Source: Hypomesus transpacificus (lineage: Eukaryota > Chordata > Actinopteri > Osmeriformes > Osmeridae). Taken from it: a DNA stretch of 64,000 bases. The stretch spans positions 4,502,782 through 4,566,781 of the forward strand of contig NC_061066.1 of NCBI RefSeq assembly GCF_021917145.1. The letters are read 5' to 3'. Under the pieces are notes generated by a model. The model saw nothing but the letters and a program-made list of their open reading frames with translations. It did not search any database and had not been told where the DNA came from. Numbering within the stretch: the first letter of the stretch is position 1; every line of letters starts with the position of its first letter. The translations under genes and the position numbers were made by a program. Shown here piece by piece: positions 11,397-22,860 of this stretch.

Positions 11397-11985
11397 ATCT
11401 AACCCTAATTATTATAATAAAAATAATCACTGCAATCATACTTACACAAATAGCATAGGTAGAATGGAAGCAGAGGAAAACAAAAAATTGCCAGCAGTAT
11501 TTTCTGCATTAGAGAAAGGTGGTTGTGGAAGGCCATTTATCCTTCAGTTACCCTGGTAAGAAATCTAACAGGAAGGCTTCTGAAGTTTGTATCCAAGAGA
11601 AAAGAAACATAGCAGCTGTCAAATGCATGTCTTGTTCTTCTCTAGGAAATGATGAATACTCCATCTCTTACCTTATATATATATAAATCTAATCACAGCA
11701 TAATTTTTTTTAATTTTAGTTACACTCCATAGACAGAAAGACGGACCCAGCAGGGTGAATGGCCTCATCACTAAACTTATGTTCTTAAGTCACAGAAATA
11801 CACTTAAGTGTGTGTGTTTTATTACTTATATTCATTTGTCATCAACAAAACTGTTACAGTAGTTACAGTTTGTACAGATTAGGGACAATAAGGATGAAGA
11901 CTGAAAATGTATGACAGAAATGTTAAGATCCACCGCTTCCTCTCCCTGTTCAAGACGAATAGGTAAATGTTCATTTGTAACTTAC

Positions 11986-12064
11986 CTGTACAGACTGGAT
12001 CCTTCTTGCACAGTTCTCTTTACCTGCTACTGACGTCAAGTAATGAGTTGCTGGCGCCTTTATA
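11986..12064 (-). promoter_or_regulatory. Candidate KY promoter and non-coding first exon
   Basis: On the minus strand a TATAAAG sits at 12064-12058. About 35 bases downstream comes a stretch that ends in a strong donor (GTAAGT) after base 11986. The exon-like stretch has no usable in-frame ATG, so it would be 5' UTR. The distance and order fit a TATA-driven KY first exon, but this rests only on those two signals. Confidence 0.3.
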
Positions 12065-12345
12065 AGCTATCCATATAGGGTTTCTATGGCTGCGGGACTT
12101 CCCAAAGAAAGTCATAAAATTCACTCCCTTGCTGATAAAGTACTGAGTAGAGTCAGCAAAAGAATCAGGACACACCTTTTGTCAACATCTATTCAAACTT
12201 ACACTTCAGTCACTAACTTAATCAAAGATTGACAAGAACATCAAAGGTTACCTTTCAGATTGGAAGGAGATAAGGAGGCATTTTCTTTCAATTATCATGA
12301 ATTATTTATTGTGCTGAAGTCCAAATGATCACACATTACTGCAGC
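12065..12345. other. Upstream of KY candidate promoter, nothing recognised
   Basis: No coding, RNA or repeat structure recognised before the hAT-like end at about 12350. Confidence 0.4.
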
Positions 12346-12349
12346 TGAG

Positions 12350-12704
12350 CAGGGGTGGAAGTAATGAATTATAACTACTCCTGTTACTGTAATTAAGTTG
12401 TTTTTTCGGGTACTTGTGCTTTTATGAGTGCTCAAAAATAAGTACAAATTAAGCAAAGTAATCACAATTCATTACTGAGTAGCCTAGCCTACAATTTGAA
12501 TTAATATTCAAACATTTGACCGGCATTTCAGTAGCCCAAAAATAATATCCGATCGTAAATGAACCAATTAAAACCTTGATATTTGGGATAAAAAGAAAGT
12601 CCCTGCTGCAGCAAGTTTCAGAGACAGTTTATCGTAATAATCGCACAGTTAAGTTATGGACAGAAATGAAGTTTTGGAGAAGCAAACCAACCACATGATG
12701 GAAA
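12350..12704. mobile_element. Truncated hAT-like end fragment
   Basis: Begins GCAGGGGTGGAAGTAATG and continues with a text typical of one end of a fish hAT-like element. The other end is not present, since the LINE remnant begins at about 12705. Family assignment is from memory of the end sequence only. Confidence 0.4.
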
Positions 12705-13586
12705 TTACAGTATTTTGAAGGCAGAGGGGAAAGTGCCGTAAGTAAGAGAAGAGTTAAGGACATGGAGAAGAAAAGTTATGATGGAGGGAGAGATGGTTTG
12801 AAAGAGAGGGGAGGGGACTGGATCAAGGGGACAGGAGATGGGGCGATGAAAGAGAACAAGGTCAGAGATCTCTGCCTCGGACAGGAGAGAGAAAGAGTTT
12901 AGACATTTGGTAAGGTCAGTCATAGAGGGTGAGTGGGTAGGAAAGGTGGGTTCAGGGAACTGACTGCTAATGTTGGCAACCTTTTTCTGAAAGAAGGAGG
13001 AGAAGTCGTATGCTGCCAGGGTGGAGGGGTGGGGGAGGGGGGTTAAGAAGGGTGGAGAAAAGTTTGTGAGGGTTTGAGGCAGAGTTAATTTTGTTCAGAA
13101 AGTAGTGGGTTTTAGCATCAGTTATGCGGGCAGAGAAGGATTTGAGGAGGCATTGATACTTATCAAGGTCCAGACCGTCTTTGGACTTGCGCTATCTCCT
13201 CTCAGCTGCCCGAAGGATGGACCGTTCTTCACGAATAACATCCGTGAGCCACAGGCAGGAGTGAGAAGATCGCGCAGGCCTGGCTGACAGGGGACAGAGA
13301 GTGTCGAGTGATGCAGTTAATGTGGATAACAGGGTGTTAGTGGCAGTGTCGGTGGGGTGGGATATTAACTCGTCAATGGGAGGGAGGGAGGATGTTACAA
13401 TGGAGGAGAAATGGGAGGGGGATAGGGAGCGAAGGTTGCGGCGGAAAGTTACGAGGGGAGGGAAGGTAGTAGGGGTTTGAGGGAGAGAGACAGAGAATTG
13501 TATGAAAGAGTGATCAGAAATGTGTAGTCGGGTGATCAGAAATGTGTAGTCACAATGTAGTTACAGAGGTTAAGTCAGTGATACAG

Positions 13587-14166
13587 TTACGTGTCAGGAT
13601 GAGGTTGAGCTGCTCTCCTGCCTTGTGGGTCGCCGGTGTGTTCAGCAGCTTCAGGTCGAAGGAAGTCAGAAGAGACTTGAAGTCGACGGCCGGCGTTCCT
13701 TCGAGGTGGATTTTGAATCAGCGGTGTTCCATCATCCGGAAGGACGCTGAGGAGCATGTCCAGCTCCTCCACAAAGTCAGCTAGCGGCCCTGGTGTCTGA
13801 TAGAGGACAACTAAAAATGCTTTGATAGGATCAGTTAGCATCACATAATGGTGTTCAAATGATTTGGCAGTAACAGAGAGTGGGGTGGATGTGTATTTAA
13901 TATGTGGGGAAAGAAGCAAACCTGTCCCACCACCTCGCCCAGTTGAGCGAGGTGATGAGGAGAACGAGTGGTTGACGGAGAGAGCAGCTGGAGTTGCAGT
14001 GTTCTCTGGGCGGATCCATGTCTCTGTCAGCGCAAGAGAAGCATGGGATGCAAATGCCGGGATGAAGTCTACCTTGTTCACAGCAAGCTGGTAGTTCCAG
14101 AGCCCTATAGAAAGAGAGAGGGCAGGTCTGCTAGTGGTGTAATGAGCGGGAATGCTGAAGAAACAC
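13587..14166 (-). pseudogene. LINE endonuclease remnant (copy 1)
   Basis: Exonuclease-endonuclease-phosphatase type endonuclease of an L2-like LINE. SLALTETWIRP holds the conserved Glu, and GTGLLLSPHI and VEELDMLLSVLPDDGTPL follow. A deletion near 13725 removes the GDFN motif and shifts frame, so the last part of the open frame is not LINE-like protein. The frame upstream of 14170 belongs to the inserted hAT. Confidence 0.8.
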
Positions 14167-14174
14167 ATGCTAAC

Positions 14175-15145
14175 TAGGGATGGGACGTATGGCACTGACG
14201 CATCGATGCTTGTGTCGCAAAACCAATACGCACAGTTTCTAAAAAGTGTTTTGGAGCTTGTATCAAATTTCGAAACCACGTGACAGATGACGTTCAATGC
14301 TTCAAACGTCACGAACTGGTTCGAAGTTTTGCCGCTCTTCTGAACCAGAGCCATGGAAGGAACGAAGCCACCGCTTCTTGTTAAAGACAAATCTCACATT
14401 GTCAGAGAAGCAGCACCAGGCATCGCTAGAGTTTCTTCCATCAGTCATTATTATTTAGCCAAATCCGTATAGTAATAATTATAAATCCGTGCATTTGTGT
14501 TGTGTTATTTTATTGAAATGAAACGTAACATGATAGGACTAGGTAGGTCTATACAGTGCCCAGAAAACAAATGTTGATGATTCGTCAACATTGTCAACAG
14601 TAATAATAATTTGTAAAAATAAAGTTCCCCTAGTTCGCAATAGACCTACATATCACAAATGTTAAGAAAAAATCGGTGTTATCTAGTTTAATTGATATAA
14701 AGACCATATCGTATAAACTCCGTCCACCCGCAACAAGAAGTAATGATTTCTTCGGTGGTGTAGTTGGTTAAAACATTATACGCCAACATTGTTAATGCGA
14801 ATCTGGAATCCTGAGTTCGCGCCCCAATGCAGGGACCCTCGTACGACGTTCTTTAACTTTTACTGTGAGAAAATGACATAATTCTAAAGGCCTACGGATG
14901 TATCACAACATTTTAATGTGTGAGAACTAATATCAGATCAAAATGAACACATGTAGCCTTAATTAAATATTGAATAACGTAGGGTAGTCTACCGTCGGAG
15001 ACAACCACTACGCCTCATTCAGCCAGTTTAAGCGGCTGCTAGATGACGCTGTTCATTTTCAATGCGCCGATAGTTCGGCTCTTTGGGCCGGCACAATCCG
15101 GAAGAAACCACCAAAGCTTCACAAGGCATCGTTCGCCCATCCCTA
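14175..15145. mobile_element. hAT-type non-autonomous element in the LINE, 8-bp TSD
   Basis: Ends TAGGGATGGG (left) and CCCATCCCTA (right) are flanked by the perfect 8-bp repeat ATGCTAAC at 14167-14174 and 15146-15153. The 971-bp interior has no transposase frame. It contains a tRNA-like stretch near 14757-14825. Confidence 0.9.
14757..14825 (+). other. tRNA-like stretch inside the hAT element
   Basis: GGTGTAGTTGGTTAAAAC resembles a pol III A box in a D-arm context, and GAGTTCGCGCC about 50 bases later resembles a B box. The arms do not pair well enough for a working tRNA. It could be a captured tRNA-derived fragment. Confidence 0.35.
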
Positions 15146-15390
15146 ATGCTAACTATGAATATGTTCTAGGTGGATTAGAATACAAATAGGTTGATACTTA
15201 TCTGAATAGGTGATCCGCCTCGTCGGCCATTCTCGGTGGACTCCCGCAGGTAGACTCCCTGTCTTTTCTCGACCGAGTCTTCGTGCACCGAGGCTACCAG
15301 ACGAGGCTGTCACTGCAGTGCTAGCCGCCTTAAATATGCTAATGCACATCTGACGATGGCCCTAATTATAATGTCAACAGAGCTGGGTCT

Positions 15391-15799
15391 GCGGCGGCGA
15401 GTACCCTGAAACTCAATCGCTAGCTAGTTACCATAAACCAATCTAGCTTTGTATCCTAGAGCCCTGCCCGTGATGCGACGAAGTCTAGCTAACACAAATA
15501 ATGAAACAAGGACAGATTAACCCACTAGTAAGATGACGGTCACGATGTTCACTCAGTAGAAACACAGATGCACTCTAGCTTAGCATGTGTCTTATTTGTA
15601 ATGTATTCTTGGAACAAAAATTTTGCGTATAGTGTCCTGCTGAAGTGAATATCGAGACCGCCGCATTGACTGCGAGTAATCAAGGCTGTTGTTTATATTG
15701 CGTACAGCTAAAACTTAGTCTCAGGGGTAAAGCTGAAGGTACAGCAGTTAGATAACTAGTTTAAACTGGTCAAAGAGTAGCTAGCCAGTGAGTCAGTTT
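15391..15799. other. Gap between LINE copy 1 and the KDZ element
   Basis: About 400 bases with no recognised coding or repeat structure. It ends in the 7-bp target repeat CGGTGGC at 15800-15806. Confidence 0.4.
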
Positions 15800-15806
15800 C
15801 GGTGGC

Positions 15807-17250
15807 CAACCCAGTCTCATCCCAACTCGTCAAATATTGACGCTTGGGCAGAGCCCTTTGGCGTCACTATACCGACGCCGGGGGACGCCTTTTTCGTCGT
15901 TTTTTGACGCCTAGGGACGCCCATTGACTTCCACGTTAATATGTTCGGCTTTTCCCGTAGAAAATTGTGAACTATGGCGTCGTATTTTGACGCATTAGGT
16001 CTCCCATAGATTTTGATGAGCGGCTTTCGGATTTTTACGAAACGTCACCATAATAAGTCGGGTGATTTCGTAAAAATCCGGCCGATGTGCTTTCAACATG
16101 ATTTTTTTGTTACATCCAAGACATAAACGTTATAAATGACATAAACCTTATTTAAGGACATAAAAGTTATTTATAAAATGGACTGATACCAAATAAACCG
16201 ATCTAAAAAGGTAGGCCTATATGCATAAAAAAGAAAAGAAAAATAGAATCCATCGGGGGAGGAATATCATTTTATTTTAATCATAATTTTAAGCGCATGG
16301 AAGCAATCATGTCAAATGCACTGACAGGAAAACCTATAAATTATCCAACATTATTGTAATTTTATTATTACACACAAGTCGCCTAAAAGTTTGACGCTCA
16401 ATATCTGGCTGGAACTACTTCTTGTCACCCAAACCTCCGCTCTCTCGTACTGAAAAGGTAAGCTATTATCGATGAGGTAAACGTATATTTAAGATACTAT
16501 CCTACTATACAGTTTTTTTTATTGTTTTTAGGTTGGTTTAATGTTATTATGTTTGACGTACATTGCCCGGTGCTTTGCATCACCAATATAAATTAATTGA
16601 CTTTGTAAACTGCAAAAATAGGCTAACACACTGTGCTAGCTAGTTAGCTAGTCTAACGTTATGTCATGCAAGGTCATGAACCGGTGCACTTTCATTGGAC
16701 TCAGACCAATGTTTATCTTTGCTGGCGTGGTCCTTTTTACATCTCATAGCTTGCTAGGTATGACATTTATTGTATTGTATTTTTTATCTTTTCTTACTTG
16801 CAGCTGAAGTCACGCATTTTCTGGAAACGATATCGATATCCTTATTACCTCACCATATTATTACCTCACCATATCCTTGCCTTACTGCCTATTTTAATAA
16901 TTTGTCAGGACGTACCTGTGTATACCTGTGTCCACCTACCTCTGTCCACCTGTGTTACGCCCTCCACAGGCTCTGCCTGTCTTTCTGTTTGTCTGTGTTT
17001 GTGTGAATCTCCAGGCTGCAGTGATCCAGTCCACCCTACCTGCACAAGATCCACACCTGCGGTCCAGTTTCCCAATAACTTGCGGTGACATACCCTGGTT
17101 TGCCCTCCACTCACCGCCAGATCGTTGTTTTTACAACCTGGTACCTACGTTCCTGGCCTCCTTGTACTTCCGAGTCTATTATCTACTATTTGTCTTCAAA
17201 GTGTTCTAATATTGCACTTTCTTGTGTCCCAAACAAACATCCCACTCACC
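15807..17250 (+). repeat. Left terminal inverted repeat of the KDZ element
   Basis: Matches the complement of about 30785-32241 almost base for base. Differences are few, for example AAATATT versus GAATATT near the end and a CAGACAAACAGAAA-type insertion in the right arm. The outer 200 bases hold eight GACGC/GCGTC words. Arms 16028-16042 and 16066-16080 form a perfect 15-bp inverted repeat (CGGATTTTTACGAAA). Open frames inside this arm recur in the other arm and have no protein motif, so I treat them as non-coding. The accessory gene starts about 230 bases inside. Confidence 0.9.
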
Positions 17251-17477
17251 CCAACTCTCCATCTGCCTGCCTACGCGCTCTGCTTGCTACCTGCCTCGGT
17301 GTTTGTGAGACAAATATATACATTACTTCTTTCCATGTTCATACCGAAGTTCATGCTTTACTACAATACCCATAAGCCATAGGAATGAAATGTAAGAATA
17401 ATAATTATTTAATGTGTGTTACTCATATTCCTACTTGCAATGCTTATAACATGTCAATGTGTTTATGTTTGCAGAAA

Positions 17478-18978
17478 ATGACCAAACCCAAAAGCAGGCC
17501 TTGCCCTCACTGCCAGGTCATGAATACTGTCAACCGCAAAACATGCCTTTCATGTTTTGCAAGCCTCTCACAAAAAAAAGAGGATTAAGTCCAAGGAGGA
17601 GAGTTTGCATGTTGGTGACTGGGGGGGAGAATGTGAAGAAGCACCGCAACGCAGGCAGAGTGATAGATTCAGCCCGCATATCTGTGAGTGAGAATGTGGA
17701 GGTCTTAGGTTACGGTTCCATTCAGATTCATACTATAATGGTCGGAACTTGATATCAATGCCAGTTTCATTGGTATCAGGCCATATCATTTAATCAATAG
17801 CAGCATCACATCTTATAGTCTTCCTGTAAGGACCCCTAGCTTTGTCAATTTCAAAAGAAGTATAGTAGATACTTTGAAAAGTAGGAAGAAGTATGATACC
17901 ATTTCAAAAGTAGTTGATCAGATGGCAAGAGAGCTGATACAGAGGACAAAGCCTGATAACTTGTTAATGTCTGTTTTTTAGGTCAATAAGCTGCATGAAC
18001 TGGACTTAAAGCCCCTGCTCTTCATGGGTAAAGAGAAGAGAGGGGGGGGGGGGTTTACAGCAGAGGTCATTGCAGGCATAGGCTTCATACCAGAGGGGCC
18101 TGTGAGGGAGATCATTAAAAAAATGACCACCCTTTATGAATACTATCTTAAATGTAAGAACACATATTTTGCATTGGGACATGCTTTTTTATAACTTTGC
18201 ATTTAGTTTCTAAACACATTATGTAACATAAAATATACTAATAGAATATTGTTGATGAGTAAATATTCCCCGATTAGACCCTGTTTCTGTTTAATTAACC
18301 TCATTTGTGGGGCTGTTATAGTTAGATTCAAGCTGGGAGCAGAGAACATATTGCTTCCCTCTACATTTACTTATTTGTCTTTATCTCTCAGACCACAATA
18401 GCCTCGTTGCCACAGCTGGTGAAGAAACAAGAGAAGAAACACCAGAAGCAACATCCCCTGCCTCCACTCAGGATCAAACCTTCACCCTTAACCTTGTCCC
18501 GGTCCCCCACCCACCTCCTATGACTTCCTCTCTCTCTTTATCTACTCTTCCTACTCCCTCTCTCTCTACATCTACTCTTCCTACTCCCTCTCTCTCTTCA
18601 TCTACTCTTCCTACTCCCTCTCTCTCTTCATCTACTCTTCCTACTCCCTCTCTCTCTTCATCTACTCTTCCTACTCCCTCTCTCTCTTCATCTACTCTTC
18701 CTACTCCCTCTCTCTCTTCATCTACTCTTCCTACTCCCTCTCCCTCTTCACATCCTATGACTCCCTCTCTCTCTTCCCCTCCTCTTCCCTCCCACTCTTT
18801 CTGTTCTCCTGCTCTTCCCTCCCATTCTTCCTCCGCACCTCCTTTCCCCAGTCCCTTGCTCTCTTTACCTCCTTCACCAACCCTCTCTCTATGTTACCCA
18901 CTTTCTACTTCTTCCCATATCTCTTCTCCTCAAGGTCTTCCCAAAAATCATTCCCCGGGAAAAAGAAAAAGAATTTAA
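17478..18978 (+). CDS. KDZ accessory gene: zinc-ribbon plus Ser/Thr/Pro-repeat protein, 3 exons
   Basis: Exons 17478-17683, 17982-18153 and 18392-18978 have clean AG/GT borders and compatible phases. The start follows an acceptor (TTTGCAG) at 17474. The N-terminus MTKPKSRPCPHCQ carries a CPHC...CLSC four-cysteine zinc-ribbon-like motif. Next come DSARIS and, across the junction, VNKLHELDLKPLLFMGKEKR, then FIPEGPVREIIKKM. The last exon is Ser/Pro/Thr rich, with about seven tandem STLPTPSLSS decamers, and ends in the basic GKRKRI. The frame holds only if one base is dropped from the A8 run (17572-17579) and one from the G7 run (17621-17627). The gene is therefore either slightly damaged or affected by homopolymer errors. 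It would be about 320 residues. I do not know its function. A DNA-binding partner of the transposase is a guess. Confidence 0.55.
18535..18765 (+). repeat. 30-bp coding minisatellite (STLPTPSLSS units)
   Basis: Seven or so near-perfect 30-bp units of the TCTACTCTTCCTACTCCCTC type in the last accessory-gene exon. Several central units look identical, which suggests recent unequal exchange or slippage. Confidence 0.9.
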
Positions 18979-19256
18979 GGTAAAGGTTGTCTTATGTAAG
19001 GGTCATATGCTTATGCATTATGAATAATCTTTTCTTGTAATGACCCCAAAAAAATCAGGCAAATCATCTTATTTGTTATTCCTCTGTTCATATATTTTCA
19101 GGCTGCAATTTCCTGTTTAAAAAGAGGGATGTTCAAAGCAGGTAAGCTCAGATGCATGCAATTGTGTTTCATTTAAATTATTTTTAGTGGGGGTTTAATT
19201 ATTATTAAAGCTTTTTTGAGTTAGCTTGTCCATGAATCCATCTTGCCAGGCTTCAA

Positions 19257-19470
19257 GTTACATTTACATTACATTTAGTCATTTAGCAGACACTCTTATC
19301 CAGAGCAATTTACAGCAAGTACAGGGACATTCCCCCTGAGGCAAGTAGGGTGAGGTGTCTTGCCCAAGGACACAACATAATTTGCACAGCCAGGAGTCAA
19401 ACCGGCAACCTTCTGATTAATAGCCTGATTCCCTAACCGCTCAGCCATCTGACCTTAGGCCGTCTGAAGT
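19257..19470 (-). mobile_element. tRNA-derived SINE, minus strand
   Basis: On the minus strand it has a tRNA-like head (GGTCAGATGGCTGAGCGG, then GGTTGCCGGTTTGACTCC), a conserved middle with CCTTGGGCAAGACACC and a tail matching AGCAGACACTCTTATCCAG on the plus strand. Other copies lie at 54622-54812 and 63288-63361. It sits in the 3' region of the accessory gene and is not needed by the element. Confidence 0.85.
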
Positions 19471-19549
19471 AATGCACTTGTGGCCAAACGAATTATCATC
19501 CTACAGAGGAACTCCTGGCAGCTACAGGCCTTAGATAGAGAGTGATAGA

Positions 19550-20425
19550 TAGGGGTGGGCCATATGGCCAAAATCTTCTATCACGGTATGAGTAATTTTA
19601 TATCACGGTTACGGTATATATCACGGTATAGTAATTGTTCTGTAAATTCAGTTAAGAAATTTTACCAGTGCCACTAGTGTGGTGGAAAAAACAGTATTGC
19701 ATGTACTACAAGACGTTACTGGCTATTATTTAAAGGCAACGACAGTACGAGCGTTCCGATTGGCGGATGCACAGTCATGCCATCCGCATGGTGACGTACT
19801 CACAGCTCAGAGTTTTACTATCAATATTTAACTTCGGTGTCGGCGTATCAACCTTCTTAAAGCTCGGTCGATACGTTAAAGCCTCAGTTTGATATTTCCC
19901 GGCATGTCCTCACTCTCAATAGTCAGTAGCTAGCCTTCACTAGTCATCCTAAATCAAGAATGCTAGCAACGCCACCAGTGTAATTTTACAACAATAATTT
20001 TACAGCACGAGACATACAACTTGAGCAACAAATCAAATTGGTTACCTGCAGAATGGGTCATCAAATATATAATTAATTAGCATCGGCATGAATGTGTACT
20101 CCACATCAAAAATTCCGTCAGACCAACGCAAATCTGCATCAAGGTCAAACGAAAATAGCAAATCAAATAAAAGTTAAACTACAATTCTAAATATTGAAGG
20201 AATACGATTTATGCAATGGCTTATATACAATACAACAACCAGACATTTAATTGACGTGAAATACAAAAATATCACAAATTTGTAAAGACTTTAGATGCGA
20301 GCCCTTTTTGCCCAACCCAAAACATTTAAAAGTAGTCAAAAAGTATACCGCGGTTGAAACGGTATAGCCAAAACTCTCCCGGTTTCTGCCGTCGAACGGT
20401 ATATACCATCATACCGCCCGGCCCT
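19550..20425. mobile_element. hAT-like non-autonomous element
   Basis: The left end GGGGTGGGCCATATGGCC and right end CCGCCCGGCCCTA are inverted. Subterminal ATATCACGGTA words recur near both ends. Flanks ATAGATAG and ATAGACAG form an imperfect 8-bp repeat. No transposase frame was seen. Confidence 0.65.
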
Positions 20426-20948
20426 AATAGACAGATACAATCCCTTGCAATTTTAGGGGTAAAAGCGCCTGCCCTTTTCCTAACAGTTTCCAAGGATGAC
20501 TTCCCCAGGTGGTTCTGTGCAACAAACTATCTGACTTGTCACCATTTAGGCCCATCGAACTCTAAGAGACTGTACTCTTATCTTTTGGCTATATCTCAAG
20601 TTCTTTCCTCCATCTGAAATGTAGCCAACAGCATTTTTCATCACAAGCAACTTGTGAAAAGCCTATAGTTCCTGTTGTTAAAAGTTGAACATTTATCATT
20701 AAACATACATTGCCTCTGTGAAGAAACTATCACCAACTTGAATCAGAGAAATTAACTTCTACTCTACTAAAGAACTGCAGTATCCAATAAGAATTCGTTA
20801 TTCTTTGTGTTAATTATAGTCCTGTAACGGCCACAGATACCAGATTCATATTACTGTCCAAGCATTTGATTTGATTACTATTAGGATTTGAATTTTATTT
20901 AAGCCAATACGACAAAATGTGCTTCTCCAAACCCTTACTTATACAGTG

Positions 20949-22068
20949 TAAAAGGTCCCATGATATGAAAACTTAACTTTAGGAGGTTATTTAACATTAA
21001 TATGAGTTCCCCTATCCTACCTATGGTCTAGCCTGGTCCTAACCAGACCCTCGTACATTTCATTTGTACAGAGGGTCTGGGATCTCTCCATTGACAAACG
21101 TTAACTTCCTTGAAGGCGGGTCCTCTGTTGAAGTGTAAAACAATTGGATCCGCCCAGAACCACTCTGATTTGCCATAACCAATCGCAAGCGTTCGCCTTA
21201 GCCAACTCCTTCACCACTACTGTAATGGAGCAAGCTGCCGTAGCTGGAAAATCAAACTTTTCCCGAACCCCGTGGGGAGGAGGGCCACAACATCATGGCC
21301 ACCAACAAAACTCAGCAAGGAATGTTCTTGCTCCGGCTTTAACCTATATTCGGCAGCGTTGCCACAACCGCAGAATAGTTTCGCTCGCATCTTTCTCCGC
21401 CGCCATTACTGAACCACTCAAACAAGTGCACGACATTAACGTCATCGTTCTCAGCCACTCCCTCTGTTCGCTGATTGGACCTACAACAAATTTGTTTCTG
21501 GAAACCGACTTCAGAGCCGAGCTCCCAGACCTAGTACAGAAGCAAAATCCAAATTGAGCGGAAGTACGTAGGAGGGCAGAGCCAGGCTACCTATGGTCCC
21601 CCAGTGGCTAGAAATTGCGATATGTGTAAACCAAGCCCTGGATGTCCTGCTCCGCCTTTGAGAAAATTCAAGTTCAGATGGGCCCATCTGGAATTTTCCT
21701 CTTATGCGTTATAAGGGGGAAAGGTTACCTCCCCTTACTCTGCGTTGCCCGTCCAAAGAATATGGCCCGCCAATGATAAAATTAGCTACGACTGTGCAAG
21801 CACGATATTGTTTTTTCCTCGAGAGACATCATGGCTTACAAACGACCGAAGCATGGCAGTTAGCCCCGCCTCTCTCCTCCTCATAGCATTCAAAACTACA
21901 GATACAGGAACGGCACATCCTGAGGAAAGCTCATTGTGGGACTGCTCGTAGTGGCTGTAATTCTGCACGAAGGCTGAATTTCGGGAGGAGACTTCAGATA
22001 CAGTATTAGGGACCACTAAGGCCTATATAAAAGCATCCAAAAACAGCATGCCATGGGGACCTTTAACT
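20949..22068. mobile_element. TIR repeat (AAAGGTCCCATGA ends), interrupted
   Basis: The left end AAAGGTCCCATGATATG and right end CATGCCATGGGGACCTTTA are inverted. It is split by the 561-bp element at 21029-21589. A shorter relative lies at about 60740-61203 with the same GACTGCTCGTAGTGGCTG and CACTAAGGCCTATAT blocks. No coding capacity. Confidence 0.75.
21029..21589. mobile_element. MITE with 9-bp direct flanking repeat
   Basis: The ends TAGCCTGG and CCAGGCTA are flanked by CCTATGGTC at 21020-21028 and 21590-21598. Removing the element rejoins the surrounding repeat cleanly, as in the related copy near 60860. The open frame at 21144-21557 has no known motif. Confidence 0.85.
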
Positions 22069-22619
22069 TAAGTCACATAATCTCATGGTGAAATTGTAAA
22101 AACAGATAACATTGATCACTGTATTTCACTAACTTTTGATAAAGTAACCACTATGTTATCAAAATTTTACTTACTTAGTCTTACTCTTATTTTTATACAT
22201 ATTTTATATTTAAATTGTTTTATTCTTAGATTTTAGTTCTAAGAAATAGTTAAACTTTTGCACTTTTACTTACTTTAAGATCCGTATGTTTATTGTTTGC
22301 CCCTCCCTGCCACCGTAAATTCATACATAGTGAATAAACCATATTCTGATTCTGATGTGTATTTCTTTTCACAGTGTAAAAGAATGGGAGGATACCTGGA
22401 AGTCTGCTGTTAATATTTCTGTGCCTAGCTGCCTGGTTATTGTTTAAAGAGTTCCCAATTCTATATTTGTTATTGATATACACTGTAACATGTTATGAGC
22501 TTATTGTGATACTGTTACGGCCACAATCTTTTTCTCAGTTCAAGTTTTGTTTGTTATCCACTTACATTTACATTTAGTCATTTAGTCACTTCCTGGGTTC
22601 TAGGCATCGATTTATGGTT

Positions 22620-22860
22620 GCCTCCATAAAACTTAACTTATAACACGGGTGAGTTGGTGACCAAGCTAACGTTTTCGGGTTTTTGTTTTAGATTCACTGT
22701 TAGGTAAGGGAGCGCGCTGGCTCCGCCTTCCCATTGCGGGGAGGACCAGCGGCTGTTTTTCTGTTCAATAAACTTTGGTATTACTTTTATAAACATTGAC
22801 TTTCATGGTTGGACTCACTTATGTTAGCCTACAAGCAACCGTCTGATCCTTTGCTTGGTG
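22620..22860 (+). repeat. Inverted poly(A)-bearing module, left copy
   Basis: Contains GGTGAGTTGGTGACCAAGC, CTCCGCCTTCCCATTGCGG and an AATAAA at 22767-22772. Its complement lies at 25460-25715. It lies downstream of the accessory gene in the sense orientation, so it may be that gene's 3' end. Confidence 0.75.

Larger units (their letters stand above)
12705..15390 (-). mobile_element. L2-like LINE, copy 1, degraded and interrupted
   Basis: The minus-strand element has a 5' UTR at about 15390-15154, an AP-endonuclease region at about 14160-13590 and the start of the reverse transcriptase region at 12923-12705. A hAT element interrupts it at 14175-15145. The endonuclease shows ALTETWIRPENTATPAA. 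The pre-RT block shows SLLSEAEISDLV, CPLDPVPSPLF and GTFPSAFK. The frame breaks after DDGTPLI, where the LGDFNIH motif present in copy 2 is deleted. The RT palm and the 3' end are absent. The copy is dead. The matching copy at 32255-34145 lies in the opposite orientation. Confidence 0.85.

Noticed and set aside
13587..14390. A single 267-codon protein
   Set aside because: The frame fuses hAT sequence (above 14174) with LINE endonuclease, and then a shifted frame after a deletion. It is not one gene.
16770..17382. Overlapping open frames of 60-97 codons in the left KDZ arm, mirrored at 30747-31277
   Set aside because: They occur in both inverted arms, have no start context or domain, and several overlapping frames are open at once. 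Best read as non-coding arm sequence.
18535..18765. CRISPR-like array
   Set aside because: The 30-bp units are contiguous without spacers and lie in a coding exon of a fish transposon. It is a minisatellite.
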